A stretch of 64,000 bases of DNA from Corynebacterium sp. SCR221107 (GCF_027886475.1 NZ_CP115670.1:1-64000); one strand, 5' to 3'; counted from the first letter of the stretch, positions 35,704 to 44,696 are shown. Notes: generated by a model from the letters alone, not told the origin. Numbers and translations are program-made.

Positions 35704-36154
35704 GTGAAGCTCCCCACCGATATCACCCCGCGACCAGACATCGAAGATATCCTCTGCGATCTGCTCGAAAGTAAGGCCGCGGAAATCGAACCCACACCGC
35801 TGGTAGTCACTCAACTCCCGACCGACTACGAGCAAACAATCACGAGCACGCCAATCATGCACGAGCACGCCAATCATTACGGTAAGAAAGACCACCGGCG
35901 CAGGGACAACCGAGCACCAAGTTGATGCCAGCTTCATCGAACTCGCGGTAATCTTCCGCACCAGAAAAGAAGCATGGCAACTGCTCAATTACCTCGCCGC
36001 CTGGCTTCCCTCGCTGGAGGGGCGCACAGACATCATGCCTGTTCGCCTCGTACACATCGAGGAGATCAAATCACCCGTGATGCCGAAATGGATCGATCCG
36101 GAACACCGCCGCGTCCAAGCGGATTTCCGCATCCACATCCGACGCCCACGCTAG
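35704..36154 (+). pseudogene. Phage minor tail or tail-terminator-like gene broken by a 19-base duplication
   Basis: ATG 35704 opens MKLPTDITPRPDIEDILCDL. At 35841-35878 a 19-base unit (CACGAGCACGCCAATCAT plus one base) is duplicated in tandem, shifting the frame so that translation ends at 35925. Deleting one unit restores a 143-residue protein continuing TGAGTTEHQVDASFIELAVI, then LNYLAAWLPSLEGRTDIMPV and FRIHIRRPR with TAG at 36152. Size and place before the major tail gene fit a tail-completion protein. Confidence 0.7.
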
Positions 36155-36173
36155 GGCAGACCAATCACCTCTC

Positions 36174-36201
36174 AGACCCCGTGAATACCCCGGGGTCTTT
36201 C
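36174..36201 (+). terminator. Hairpin before the major tail gene
   Basis: AGACCCCG (36174-36181) pairs with CGGGGTCT (36191-36198), followed by TTCTG. It lies between the tail-terminator pseudogene and the major tail gene. Confidence 0.6.
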
Positions 36202-36238
36202 TGCACCCCGCGCGCCGGGGAGAAAAGGACTCATTGTC

Positions 36239-36913
36239 ATGCCTGAAAATCAAACTGTCGACTTTTACACGCTCAAGGACAAGAACGATTCACTGCTGCT
36301 GGCAGCACTGAACATCGCGATCTTGATGAAGCCATACGACGGCAATCACCTCGAACTCTCCGACATCATCGACGCTGAAAACAAGCTCAAGCAGCTCCCA
36401 GAAGGCTGGTTCACCGTCGGCGGGATCGAGAAGAAGGCCGGCGTCGACATGGCACCGGACATGAAGGTCGAAGAACCAGAAGGCTACGGCTCCCGCGGCC
36501 GACGCCGAGACTTCATCACAGACGAGTCATTCGGCATCGACTTCACCGCCCAAGAAGCTCGCCTGCGCACCATGGGAATCTACTACGATCTCGACCTCGA
36601 GGCGATGGTCTACGAGAACGGACAGTTCTTCGCAAAGAAGCGCCGCGCCGCAAAGATCCCCGAGTTCTCCACCCTCGCGATCGGCTACGACGGTGACCCA
36701 GGCAAGGAAATATACCCATTCTGGTACTTCCCGAAGACCTCCATGGAAAAGAAGGGCAAGCAGTCCCTGTCCGACTCCGACGTCCTGACCTGGCCGATGA
36801 GCTTCAACGCCAAGGACGACGAATCCTACGGCTCACTCTTTGGATTCGGCATCGCGGGCGCCGGATTCACCAAAGGAAATGGCTACCGCAATGGGTATCG
36901 CCCAGCCAGCTAG
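36239..36913 (+). CDS. Phage major tail tube protein
   Basis: A 224-residue protein like actinophage tail tube subunits: LLLAALNIAILMKPYDGNHL, then RRDFITDESFGIDFTAQEAR, GIYYDLDLEAMVYENGQFFA, YPFWYFPKTSMEKKG and DVLTWPMSFNAKDDESYG near the end. ATG 36239 is preceded by GGGGAGAAAAGGA. In this frame it stops at 36913 after an odd Gly/Tyr/Arg tail (GNGYRNGYRPAS). The natural C-terminal Ig-like domain continues in the +1 frame from 36876, so the mature protein may need a frameshift or the gene may be damaged. Confidence 0.8.
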   Translation: MPENQTVDFYTLKDKNDSLLLAALNIAILMKPYDGNHLELSDIIDAENKLKQLPEGWFTVGGIEKKAGVDMAPDMKVEEPEGYGSRGRRRDFITDESFGIDFTAQEARLRTMGIYYDLDLEAMVYENGQFFAKKRRAAKIPEFSTLAIGYDGDPGKEIYPFWYFPKTSMEKKGKQSLSDSDVLTWPMSFNAKDDESYGSLFGFGIAGAGFTKGNGYRNGYRPAS

Positions 36914-37175
36914 CTCCACCGGCACCACCAAGACCGTGACCCTCCCAGCAGGCACCACCGGCGGCACCTGGACCCTGATCATCGACGGCAAGACCACCGC
37001 CGGCATCCCATTCGACGCCGACGGCGCAGCAGTCACCAGCGCACTGGCAGCAGCACAGTCCACCGCCACCGCCCAGGGCTCCGCCGGCGGCCCATTCACC
37101 ATCACGGGCGCCACCAACGTTTCCGCCAACGGAAACAACCTGACCGGCGGCGACACCGCAATCACCATCAACTAG
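36876..37175 (+). CDS. C-terminal domain of the tail tube protein in the +1 frame
   Basis: From 36876 the +1 frame reads EMATAMGIAQPASSTGTTKT, then TVTLPAGTTGGTWTLIIDGK and FTITGATNVSANGNNLTGG to TAG 37175. It is a small beta-rich, Thr/Gly-rich domain of the type appended to phage tail tubes. The shift would occur at ACC AAA G-GAA (36869-36878). There is no separate ribosome binding site: AAAGGA lies only one base before ATG 36879. Confidence 0.6.
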   Translation, partial: EMATAMGIAQPASSTGTTKTVTLPAGTTGGTWTLIIDGKTTAGIPFDADGAAVTSALAAAQSTATAQGSAGGPFTITGATNVSANGNNLTGGDTAITIN

Positions 37176-37277
37176 ACGCGCACCGTCGCGCCGGGCCGGG
37201 GGAGTTCTTGGCAGGTCGCTTCCGGCCCCATCCCTTATTCGCAATCGACCTGCCTCATAGTTTTGAAAGGACCTGCC

Positions 37278-37520
37278 ATGGCTAAGAAAGTCGAGAAGGA
37301 AACTGATCAGTTCGAAGAGTTCCTCACTCGGGCGCAGGAGCTGGCGAAGAAGACCGGGAAGAAGCAGAACCCCACTGTCACTGATGATCCCTTCATCCTC
37401 GGTGAGGAGTATGGGTTTGAGCCGCAGATTGTGATCACGAAGCCGGTATTCACTGATCGGTTGACGTTGGCGCAGGCAGCGCAACGTCAGGACACGGTTA
37501 CCTGTTTGCGCGTGTGCTAA
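37278..37520 (+). CDS. Phage tail assembly chaperone-like protein, probably truncated
   Basis: An 80-residue frame from ATG 37278 (GAAAGGA upstream). A charged helix (EKETDQFEEFLTRAQELAKK) is followed by DPFILGEEYGFEPQIVITKP and RLTLAQAAQRQDTVTCLRVC. Position after the major tail gene and the sequence style fit the tail assembly chaperone that normally precedes the tape measure gene. It stops abruptly, and no tape measure follows; within 160 bases the chromosome resumes at tRNA-Ala. The last residues are probably foreign. Confidence 0.6.
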   Translation: MAKKVEKETDQFEEFLTRAQELAKKTGKKQNPTVTDDPFILGEEYGFEPQIVITKPVFTDRLTLAQAAQRQDTVTCLRVC

Positions 37521-37554
37521 CAGACTTAAGCCCACAACGCTGTGCGAGAGCCCT

Positions 37555-37587
37555 CGCCCCAGGAATTGTGCCACGAATTCCGGGGCG
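37555..37587 (+). terminator. Hairpin at the right end of the island
   Basis: CGCCCCAGGAATT (37555-37567) pairs with AATTCCGGGGCG (37576-37587), with one bulged A. No clear T-run follows, so it may be structural rather than a terminator. Confidence 0.45.
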
Positions 37588-37678
37588 GGGCGATGTCTAA
37601 AACAAGGGAGACGTTGGTGGTTCCAGGCGCAACAGTTTTGCACGGCACATGCAGGCTCGTGTACCATCAACGCCCACC

Positions 37679-37751
37679 GGGGCATTAGCTCAATTGGTAG
37701 AGCATCTGCTTTGCAAGCAGAAGGTCAGGAGTTCGATTCTCCTATGCTCCA
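37679..37751 (+). tRNA. tRNA-Ala (TGC), copy 2
   Basis: Identical over all 73 bases to 22704-22776; flanks differ. It marks the end of the mobile island. No tRNA 3' fragment was found at the island's left side, so insertion into this gene is not proven. Confidence 0.97.
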
Positions 37752-37758
37752 CAGGTCA

Positions 37759-37800
37759 AGCACCTAGGCGGACACAGTAGTCATTGCCTAGGTGCTTTTT
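37759..37800 (+). terminator. Terminator of the second tRNA-Ala
   Basis: AGCACCTAGGC (37759-37769) pairs with GCCTAGGTGCT (37786-37796), followed by TTTTCTC. Confidence 0.85.
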
Positions 37801-37852
37801 CTCAATTCCTATCCCACAGCGGAAGGCTGTGAGACCAGCGCGGCAACCGTCA

Positions 37853-37867
37853 GGCGTCGGTAAGCAC
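37853..37867 (+). repeat. Dispersed motif copy past the tRNA-Ala terminator
   Basis: GGCGTCGGTAAGCAC, 53 bases beyond the terminator and 100 bases before purL. Confidence 0.5.
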
Positions 37868-37967
37868 AAGCCTGAAAGTTATGGGGTGGGACGGTTCAAC
37901 AAACGCGGTGGGTACGGCTAGTGTAGTGGGTGGAAAAAGTCGCTGTACGAGGAAGGCCTGACCTAAG

Positions 37968-40900
37968 GTGCCAAAAGTAGACGCCCGTCTAGCAGTTCGC
38001 CGCAAACCGCAATTCCGCAACGAAGAAGAAGCGTTGCGTACCACCTTGAACAACCTTGACGCAGTCGCGCTCGACAGCGTCACGGTTATCAACGTCTACG
38101 ATGTTTTCGGCGCAGCCCCGGCCGACATTGATGCGCTGTTGGCCTCTGTCGTCGCCGACGAGCGCGTCGATGATGTCCTCGGCGTCGAAGAACTCGAGGC
38201 GCTTCTTGCCACCGCGCCAAGCAGCCTCGCCGTGGAGCCGCTGCCTGGCCAGTATGACCAGCGTGCCGACGCCGCCGAGCAGGCACTGCGCCTGCTGCAG
38301 CCAACAACAGAGGCTGCCATCTACTCCGGTGAGATCTACATCTTCAGCCCCGCACCCAGCGCCGAGGCCTATGCCCAGATCCAGGACTACCTCATCAACC
38401 CCGTCGAGGCGGGAAAGAAGGACCTCTCGGTGCTGCGCCGCCCGGAGATGGGCGATATCGAGCCGCTGGCAACCTACCCGGACTTCCTTGAGCTTGACGA
38501 CGAAGGCCTGTCCGCCATGATCCGCGAGGTGGGCATGGCCATGAACCTGGCAGACCTCAAGGTCACCCAGGAGTACTTCCGCGCCGAGGGGCGCACCCCG
38601 ACCGAGGTGGAGCTGTCCGCGCTGGATACCTACTGGTCCGATCACTGCCGCCACACCACCTTCAATACCGAGCTGACCAGCATCGACAACAACGACCCGA
38701 CCTTCGGCCCGCTGCTGGATCGCGCGCTTGCCCGCTACGAGGAATTGCGCGAGATCAACGGACGCACGGCCAAGCCGCGCACGCTCATGGACATGGGCAC
38801 CATCATGGGTCGCGAGCTGCGCCGCACCGGTGTCATGGATGACCAAGAGGTCTCCGAAGAGATCAACGCCTGCTCCGTCTACGTGGACGTGGATACTGCC
38901 GAGGGGGACAAGCAGCCGTGGCTGCTGATGTTTAAGAACGAGACGCATAACCACCCGACCGAAATCGAGCCCTTCGGTGGCGCCTCCACCTGCCTGGGCG
39001 GCGCAATCCGCGACCCGCTGTCGGGTCGCTCCTGGGTCTATCAGGCCATGCGCATCTCCGGCGCGGGGGACATCAACACCCCGCGCAACGAGACCATCCC
39101 GGGCAAGCTGCCGCAGGCGGATATTTCGACCCGCGCGGCGTTGGGTTATTCCTCCTACGGCAATCAGATCGGCCTGGCTACCACGGGCGTTCGCGAGCTA
39201 GTACACCCCGGCTACGTTGCCAAGCGCATGGAGCTGGGCGCGGTCGTTGCCGCAGCCCCGGTCGACAACGTCAAGCGCCTGGAGCCGCAGCCCGGCGACG
39301 TGGTGATCTACCTAGGCGGGCGCACCGGCCGCGACGGCGTCGGCGGAGCTACCGGCTCCTCCAAGGCTCACGACGAGGAGTCGCTGGCGCGCTCCGGTGC
39401 CGAGGTGCAAAAGGGCAACCCGGTCAACGAGCGTAAGATTCAGCGCCTGTTCCGCCGCCCCGAGGTCGCCCAGATGATCGTTCGCTGCAACGACTTCGGC
39501 GCAGGTGGTGTGTCCGTGGCCGTCGGCGAGCTGGCCGATTCCATCGACATTCACTTAGAGCGCGTGCCGCTGAAATACGCCGGCCTCAACGCCCGCGAGA
39601 TCGCGATCTCCGAGTCCCAGGAGCGCATGGCAGCGGTCGTGCGCGCCGAGGACGCCGCAGCCTTCATTGCCGCCGCCGAGACCGAAAACATCGAGGCCGT
39701 GCAGCTGGCGGAGATCACCGACACCGGGCGTCTGCGCATGTTCTTCCACGACGAGGTGGTCCTCGACCTCTCGCGCGCCTTCATCGACACCAACGGCGCA
39801 CACCGCGCCCAGGAGGTGGAGCTGGTCGCCGCCGAGGCTGTCGCCGCTACACACAAGCCCGCCACCGTCCTCGAAGCGTTGGCATCCGCATCCTCGGGTT
39901 CCCAGGAGGGCATGATCGAGCAGTTCGACTCCACCGTCGGACGCTCCACCGTGCTCATGCCTTATGGTGGTCGCACCCAAAAGACCGACGAACAGGCCTC
40001 CATCCAGACCCTGCCGGTTCCTGGTGGCACCTCCACGGCATCGGTGATGACCTGGGGCTACTCCCCGGCGCTGGCCGATAAGTCCCCGTTCCTCATGGGT
40101 GCTTATTCCGTGGTCGAGGCCATGGCAAAGCTCGTGGCCGCAGGTGCCCAGCCCACCGGTGCGTGGCTGTCGGTGCAGGAGTACTTCCAGCGCCTGGATA
40201 AGGATCCGAAGCGTTGGGGCGAGGTCACCCAGGCGCTGCTTGGCCTGCTGGAGGCCCAGGACGGCCTTCAGGTTGCCGCCATCGGTGGCAAGGACTCCAT
40301 GTCGGGTACCTACGGCGAGGACCTGCACGTCCCGCCGACGCTGGTCACCTTCGCCGTGGCCGCGATGGACGCTTCCCAGGCCGTCTCTGCCGCCATCCCC
40401 GCGGGCGAGTATGAGCTCTACCTCGTCGGCCACACCCCGCTTGCCGCGGGCGACCCGGATTACGCGCAGCTCAACAGCAATTTCGCGGCCGTGCGTGCGC
40501 TGGTAGCCGAAGACAAGATCGCTGCGGCATCCGCCGTGACCGAGGCTGGCCTGGCACCGGCGATCGTCAACATGGCGCTGGGTAACGAAGTTGGCTTCAC
40601 CGCCGCCGGTGCCTTCGCTTCCGCCCCGCTTGCCGACGTCGCCCTGGGCTCCATCATCGTCGCGGTCGCGCCGGGCACGGCCGTAGAAGGCACGCTGCTG
40701 GGCCGCACCAACACCTCTGGCACGCTGGAGTTTGGCGCGGAGTCCTTCACCATTGCTCAGGCGCTGGAGGCATCCGAGTCCGGTTACCGTGAGGTCTACC
40801 CGCTCAATGACTCCGCCGCCTACGCTGACGCCCACGACGAGCTGCCGGGGTTCGCCACCAGCCTGCCCGTGGCGGCTTCGGCCGTGGCCACCACGAATAA

Positions 40901-41738
40901 GGCCGCCGAAGCCGGCGCACCGGTGCATGTCTTGCTGCCGGTGTTCCCGGGCACCAACTCCGAGTACGACATGGCCGAGGCCTTCCAGGCCGCCGGTGCC
41001 ACCGCTGAGTTCCATGTCATCCGCAACCTCAATGCCGAGCTCCTTGAGGCCGATACACGCGCGTTCATTGAGAAGCTTGCCGACGGTAAGACCAGCATCC
41101 TGGCCTTCTCCGGCGGCTTCTCGCTGGGTGATGAGCCAGACGGCTCCGCGAAGTTCATCGCCGCGTTCCTGCGTTCGGCCGAGGTTGCCGAGGCGGTGAA
41201 GGCTTTTACCGCCCGCGACGGCCTCGTGCTGGGCATCTGCAATGGCTTCCAGGCGTTGGTGAAGTCCGGTTTCCTGCCGTATGGTGACCCGGCCAAGCAG
41301 ACGGATCAGTCCCCGACGCTGGCGCATAACCGCCAGCTGCGCCACATCTCCCGCATCGCGGAGACCCGCGTGGCCACCACCCCGGCGGCCTCGCCGTGGC
41401 TGTCCACCTTCACCCCAGGCCAGCGCCAGTTCGTGCCGGTCTCGCACGGTGAGGGCCGCTTCGTGGTCAGCGAGCAGGAGGCACAGGAGCTGTTTGCCAA
41501 CGGCCAGGTGGCCTTCCAGTACGTCGATGCCGAAGGCGTCCCGACGATGGAGGCACCCGCGAACCCCAACGGTTCTTCCTATGGCATCGAGGGCATCATC
41601 TCCGCCGATGGTCGCATCCTAGGCAAGATGGGTCACCCGGAGCGTTTCCGCGACGGCCTCATGCGCAACATCCCGGGCATCGAGGTTCAAGACATCTTTG
41701 CCAACGCCGTCAATTACGTGGCGGGCAAGCAGAGCTAA
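37968..41738 (+). CDS. purL: Phosphoribosylformylglycinamidine synthase, large single-chain type
   Basis: A 1256-residue enzyme of purine synthesis that turns FGAR, glutamine and ATP into FGAM. It carries all parts in one chain: an N-terminal PurS-like region, two AIR-synthase-like halves (DTYWSDHCRHTTF, KNETHNHPTEIEPFGGA, GKDSMSGTYGE) and a C-terminal glutaminase with LPVFPGTNSEYDM, nucleophile Cys1091 (LGICNGFQ) and His1223-Glu1225 (GHPERF). Corynebacteria known to me use a ~760-residue PurL with separate PurS and PurQ, so this large form is unexpected; Bifidobacterium has a similar one. It starts at GTG 37968 with GAGGAAGG upstream. No purQ or purS is adjacent. Confidence 0.95.
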   Translation: MPKVDARLAVRRKPQFRNEEEALRTTLNNLDAVALDSVTVINVYDVFGAAPADIDALLASVVADERVDDVLGVEELEALLATAPSSLAVEPLPGQYDQRADAAEQALRLLQPTTEAAIYSGEIYIFSPAPSAEAYAQIQDYLINPVEAGKKDLSVLRRPEMGDIEPLATYPDFLELDDEGLSAMIREVGMAMNLADLKVTQEYFRAEGRTPTEVELSALDTYWSDHCRHTTFNTELTSIDNNDPTFGPLLDRALARYEELREINGRTAKPRTLMDMGTIMGRELRRTGVMDDQEVSEEINACSVYVDVDTAEGDKQPWLLMFKNETHNHPTEIEPFGGASTCLGGAIRDPLSGRSWVYQAMRISGAGDINTPRNETIPGKLPQADISTRAALGYSSYGNQIGLATTGVRELVHPGYVAKRMELGAVVAAAPVDNVKRLEPQPGDVVIYLGGRTGRDGVGGATGSSKAHDEESLARSGAEVQKGNPVNERKIQRLFRRPEVAQMIVRCNDFGAGGVSVAVGELADSIDIHLERVPLKYAGLNAREIAISESQERMAAVVRAEDAAAFIAAAETENIEAVQLAEITDTGRLRMFFHDEVVLDLSRAFIDTNGAHRAQEVELVAAEAVAATHKPATVLEALASASSGSQEGMIEQFDSTVGRSTVLMPYGGRTQKTDEQASIQTLPVPGGTSTASVMTWGYSPALADKSPFLMGAYSVVEAMAKLVAAGAQPTGAWLSVQEYFQRLDKDPKRWGEVTQALLGLLEAQDGLQVAAIGGKDSMSGTYGEDLHVPPTLVTFAVAAMDASQAVSAAIPAGEYELYLVGHTPLAAGDPDYAQLNSNFAAVRALVAEDKIAAASAVTEAGLAPAIVNMALGNEVGFTAAGAFASAPLADVALGSIIVAVAPGTAVEGTLLGRTNTSGTLEFGAESFTIAQALEASESGYREVYPLNDSAAYADAHDELPGFATSLPVAASAVATTNKAAEAGAPVHVLLPVFPGTNSEYDMAEAFQAAGATAEFHVIRNLNAELLEADTRAFIEKLADGKTSILAFSGGFSLGDEPDGSAKFIAAFLRSAEVAEAVKAFTARDGLVLGICNGFQALVKSGFLPYGDPAKQTDQSPTLAHNRQLRHISRIAETRVATTPAASPWLSTFTPGQRQFVPVSHGEGRFVVSEQEAQELFANGQVAFQYVDAEGVPTMEAPANPNGSSYGIEGIISADGRILGKMGHPERFRDGLMRNIPGIEVQDIFANAVNYVAGKQS

Positions 41739-41759
41739 AAGCCGCCCGACGCTTAAAGT

Positions 41760-41812
41760 GTCAACCCGCCAACCCCGGCACGCAGGTGCTTGGGAGGTTG
41801 GCGGGTTGACTT
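41760..41812. terminator. Bidirectional terminator after purL
   Basis: GTCAACCCGCCAACC (41760-41774) pairs perfectly with GGTTGGCGGGTTGAC (41796-41810). It serves purL and the convergent SRPBCC gene ending at 41817. Confidence 0.85.
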
Positions 41813-41816
41813 GCGC

Positions 41817-42314
41817 TTAGGAGGCCTGATCCACCGGCAGTTCGAGGTAGGTCTTGAGCGAGCTAAGGATCATGGACCAGCCTTCGGTCACACCGTGGAG
41901 CATGACGGAGTCTTCGGAGTCGAAGCCGTCGTGGACGAGTTGAAGGCGCGCCCCCACAAGGCCGTCGGCAAGCGGGCTGATGTGGAATGTGACCTTGCTG
42001 CGTTCTGACAACGCCTCCTCGAAGGCCTCGTCGGAATCGAATAACCCGCGGTGCATCTCCTGGATCGGGTGCCAGGTGTACTGCAGCAGCTTGCCGGGAA
42101 TGGCCTGCAACACCACCTGACCCAAATCGTCGAAGCCGTCCTCAGGCATGGATTTCCACAGCACCTTCTCGCCCGGTACCCAGCTTGACTTCGGCCCGGA
42201 TCCTTGCAGGTAGATATCCATGTGCTCGCGCTGGGTAAGCGCGTCATAAACACGCTGCGCGCTGACCTGCCCGCCGTAGATGTAGGTGATGTAGTTAAAC
42301 TGTGGTGCGCTCAT
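41817..42314 (-). CDS. SRPBCC/AHSA1-family protein
   Basis: A 165-residue START-like protein: TYIYGGQVSAQRVYDALTQR at the start, then WVPGEKVLWKSMPEDGFDDL, LLQYTWHPIQEMHRG, SKVTFHISPLADGLVGARLQ and the closing helix GVTEGWSMILSSLKTYLEL. Such Aha1-like domains bind hydrophobic ligands; no substrate can be named. It starts at ATG 42314, with GAAGAGGAA upstream on the minus strand. Monocistronic. Confidence 0.85.
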   Translation of the reverse strand: MSAPQFNYITYIYGGQVSAQRVYDALTQREHMDIYLQGSGPKSSWVPGEKVLWKSMPEDGFDDLGQVVLQAIPGKLLQYTWHPIQEMHRGLFDSDEAFEEALSERSKVTFHISPLADGLVGARLQLVHDGFDSEDSVMLHGVTEGWSMILSSLKTYLELPVDQAS

Positions 42315-42736
42315 GGGCAGGAGTTCCTCTTCTCGTGGGGGTGGTGTTTCTTGCAGGGCGGATGGTGGTTTCTGCCCACTAGCCTAGCCATGTCAGGGTC
42401 GAGGGTGTGTGGGACGATGCGCTCCGAATAATGAGAGATATGCGCGAATTGACAAGTTGTCTGCGCAAAATGACAAGTCGACATGTGTGATCTAGGACAT
42501 AATGAACCCATGCCTTTGAGCGCGGTCTCGTGTCCTCCACGCTCAAAGGCATTAACTTTTCCTCTTTGCTTGTCCGCATCGGGTGCGTCGACCGTGCTCG
42601 TTGTTCTCACAGGGACAATTGAGGATCCTCCCATCAACCGCCCACCTTCCTGGAATGTCGGCGCGCTTTTCTTGAAGCACACGTTGAAATTGCGTCCTTC
42701 GAGACTCGCGAACAAGGTAAGGGGGTATAGGTATTT
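42315..42736. other. SRPBCC-CotH intergenic region with strong hairpin
   Basis: No credible gene. ATGCCTTTGAGCG (42510-42522) pairs perfectly with CGCTCAAAGGCAT (42540-42552) around 17 bases and is followed by TAACTTTTCCTC, a terminator-like structure with no obvious gene in front on the plus strand. It could be an attenuator for the CotH transcript or the remnant end of a lost gene. Confidence 0.55.
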
Positions 42737-44471
42737 ATGGTTGATGGGCATTCGGCAGGTAACGCTGCCTCCGTGCGGCGTCGAGTGATGGCAGGACTGG
42801 TTTATTGCCAGCCTGAGTGTGGGATTGGCAGCCTGCACGGCTCAAGACACTCAGACCACAAACACGGCAGCCGAGGCCGCCCTGGCCGCAACGATAGACG
42901 TGGGCGAGGACAATCTTTCGCTGTTTGATACCTCCACCAGCCACGACATCTCCCTCGAGATTTCGCAGGAGGACATCGATACGATGTTGTAGGCCTATCA
43001 GGACGACGATTCAAAGACTTGGGTTCCGGCAACAATTACCATCGACGGCACCAAGATTGAGCAGGTAGGCGTGCGCCTGAAGGGAAATTCCTCCCTGACC
43101 GCGCTGGGCGGCGACCTGCCGGGCGGCATGGGCAACATGCCCAATCCGCCAGAAGGTTTTGACCCGTCCAACCTGCCGGAGGGCTTCGATCCCTCCACCA
43201 TGCCCGAGCCGCCTGCTGATACTGCAGCCGACGACGCGGGCACGGATGGCACTGCCGATGCAGCGCAGGTAATGCCCGAGGGGCGTGCGGGTGGCATGGG
43301 CGGAGCGCGCTTGGGGGCGAGCATCGACGAGGACGATCCGACCACCTACCCGCTGTTGATCAGCTTCGATAAGTATGTGGACGGCCAGGTCTACCAGGGA
43401 ATTTCTGAGCTGTCCCTTCGTTCAGGAATTCCATCTCTGAACGAGGCGACCGCTTTGTCTGCATTGTCAATGACAGACCAGTCGACCCAGCGGTATAGCC
43501 ACGTAACCTATTCCGTTAACGGTGGCTCCACATTGAGCCGAATCGTGCTGGAAAACCCCGACGAGTACTACGCCGCGCGCTTGGGCGACGGCATCTTGAA
43601 CAAGGCGGATTCGGAGAGCTCGCTGACCTATCAGGGCGATGATCCGGCGACCTACACCGACCAGTTTAAGCAGGAGAAAGACAAGGACAACGAGAACGAA
43701 CAGCCGATCATCGACTTCCTCTCCTGGCTTGATAGCGCCGATGAGCAGGAGTTTGAGGACAATTTCGATAACTACGTTGATGTTGAATCCTTGGCTAAGT
43801 ACGTCGCGACCCAGAACCTGCTCATCAACTCCGATGACATGTCGGGCCCTGGGCGCAATTACTACCTTTGGTACGACAATTCCACAAGTAAGTTCACCGT
43901 CCTGGCCTGGGACATGGATTTGTCGCTCAACGGCAATAGTGAACTTAGCCCCGATTCCACCAACTCCATGGGCATGGGGCGCGGCGGCAAGAATGCGGCT
44001 GAGGGCAACGCCCCCGGAATGCCAGCAATGCCAGGTAGAAGCGCCGATACCACGCAGACAACCGGATCTACGCCAACTGAATCGGATAGTGCGACATCCA
44101 GTGCGGAAAGTGCAGACAATACCGAAACTCAGGCCACAGAGGAATACCGACCGGCCAGCAAGGACACCATGATGAGCTCGGGTGCAGATACCTTCAAGGA
44201 ACGCTTCCTTTCGAACGAGAAATTTAACGCGATCTATGAGGAGCAGTACTGGGAGCTTTATGATCAGCTCTTTACCAACGATGCGCTGGCTGACGTGGTC
44301 AACGAGTTGCGCACCCAGGTCCCGGCCACCGATGGTCTAAGCCAGGAAGAGATTGACTCCAGCGCGGATTCGCTGCTTGAGATCATCGAGCGGCGCAAGG
44401 AGTACCTAGCAGGCGTGCGAGGCGGCGAAACGGAGGAGTCACCAATTACGACGAGCCCGGTCACAAGCTAA
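42737..44471 (+). pseudogene. CotH-kinase-family lipoprotein gene with frameshift and nonsense
   Basis: The intact 3' part (from 43071, 466 residues) has CotH features: RLKGNSSLTALGG, then LENPDEYYAARLGDGILNKA, LAKYVATQNLLINSDDMSGP, NYYLWYDNSTSKFTVLAWDM with the Asp of the kinase-like site in WDMDLSL, and a variable Thr/Ser/Glu-rich insert. Upstream, ATG 42737 opens MVDGHSAGNAASVRRRVMAG; an extra T in 42801-42803 shifts the frame, after which IASLSVGLAACTAQDTQ gives a lipobox. A TAG at 42990-42992 (TML-stop-AYQ) then breaks it again. Restored, it would be ~578 residues, exported and lipid-anchored. Confidence 0.8.
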
Positions 44472-44696
44472 GGCTTATTATGTCACGTGATTGTTCTTTC
44501 GAGGCTGTCACAAGCTTTACGAGTGCTGTGGATGAACAGTTTTCCTATCCAAGGGTAGGAAGAATCGGGTGGTGTGCTAGCTCGATTGCGCCGACCCAAG
44601 GAAGTGTGGCCCAGGTCAGCAGCGTTCGCGTATCTCACAGGTCAGCGGGCGGGAACAGGGCTCCCTGCCATGTCAGATTCGGGGATAATGGCAGGC

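Noticed and set aside
22704-37751. tRNA-Ala as attB with 3'-end duplication
   Set aside because: Both copies are full length with different flanks and no tRNA fragment is found at the left edge of the phage genes, so tRNA-end integration is not supported.
39555-41447. A 630-codon open frame antisense to purL
   Set aside because: Low-complexity Gly/Arg/His-rich translation and perfect overlap with the conserved purL frame show it is a shadow.
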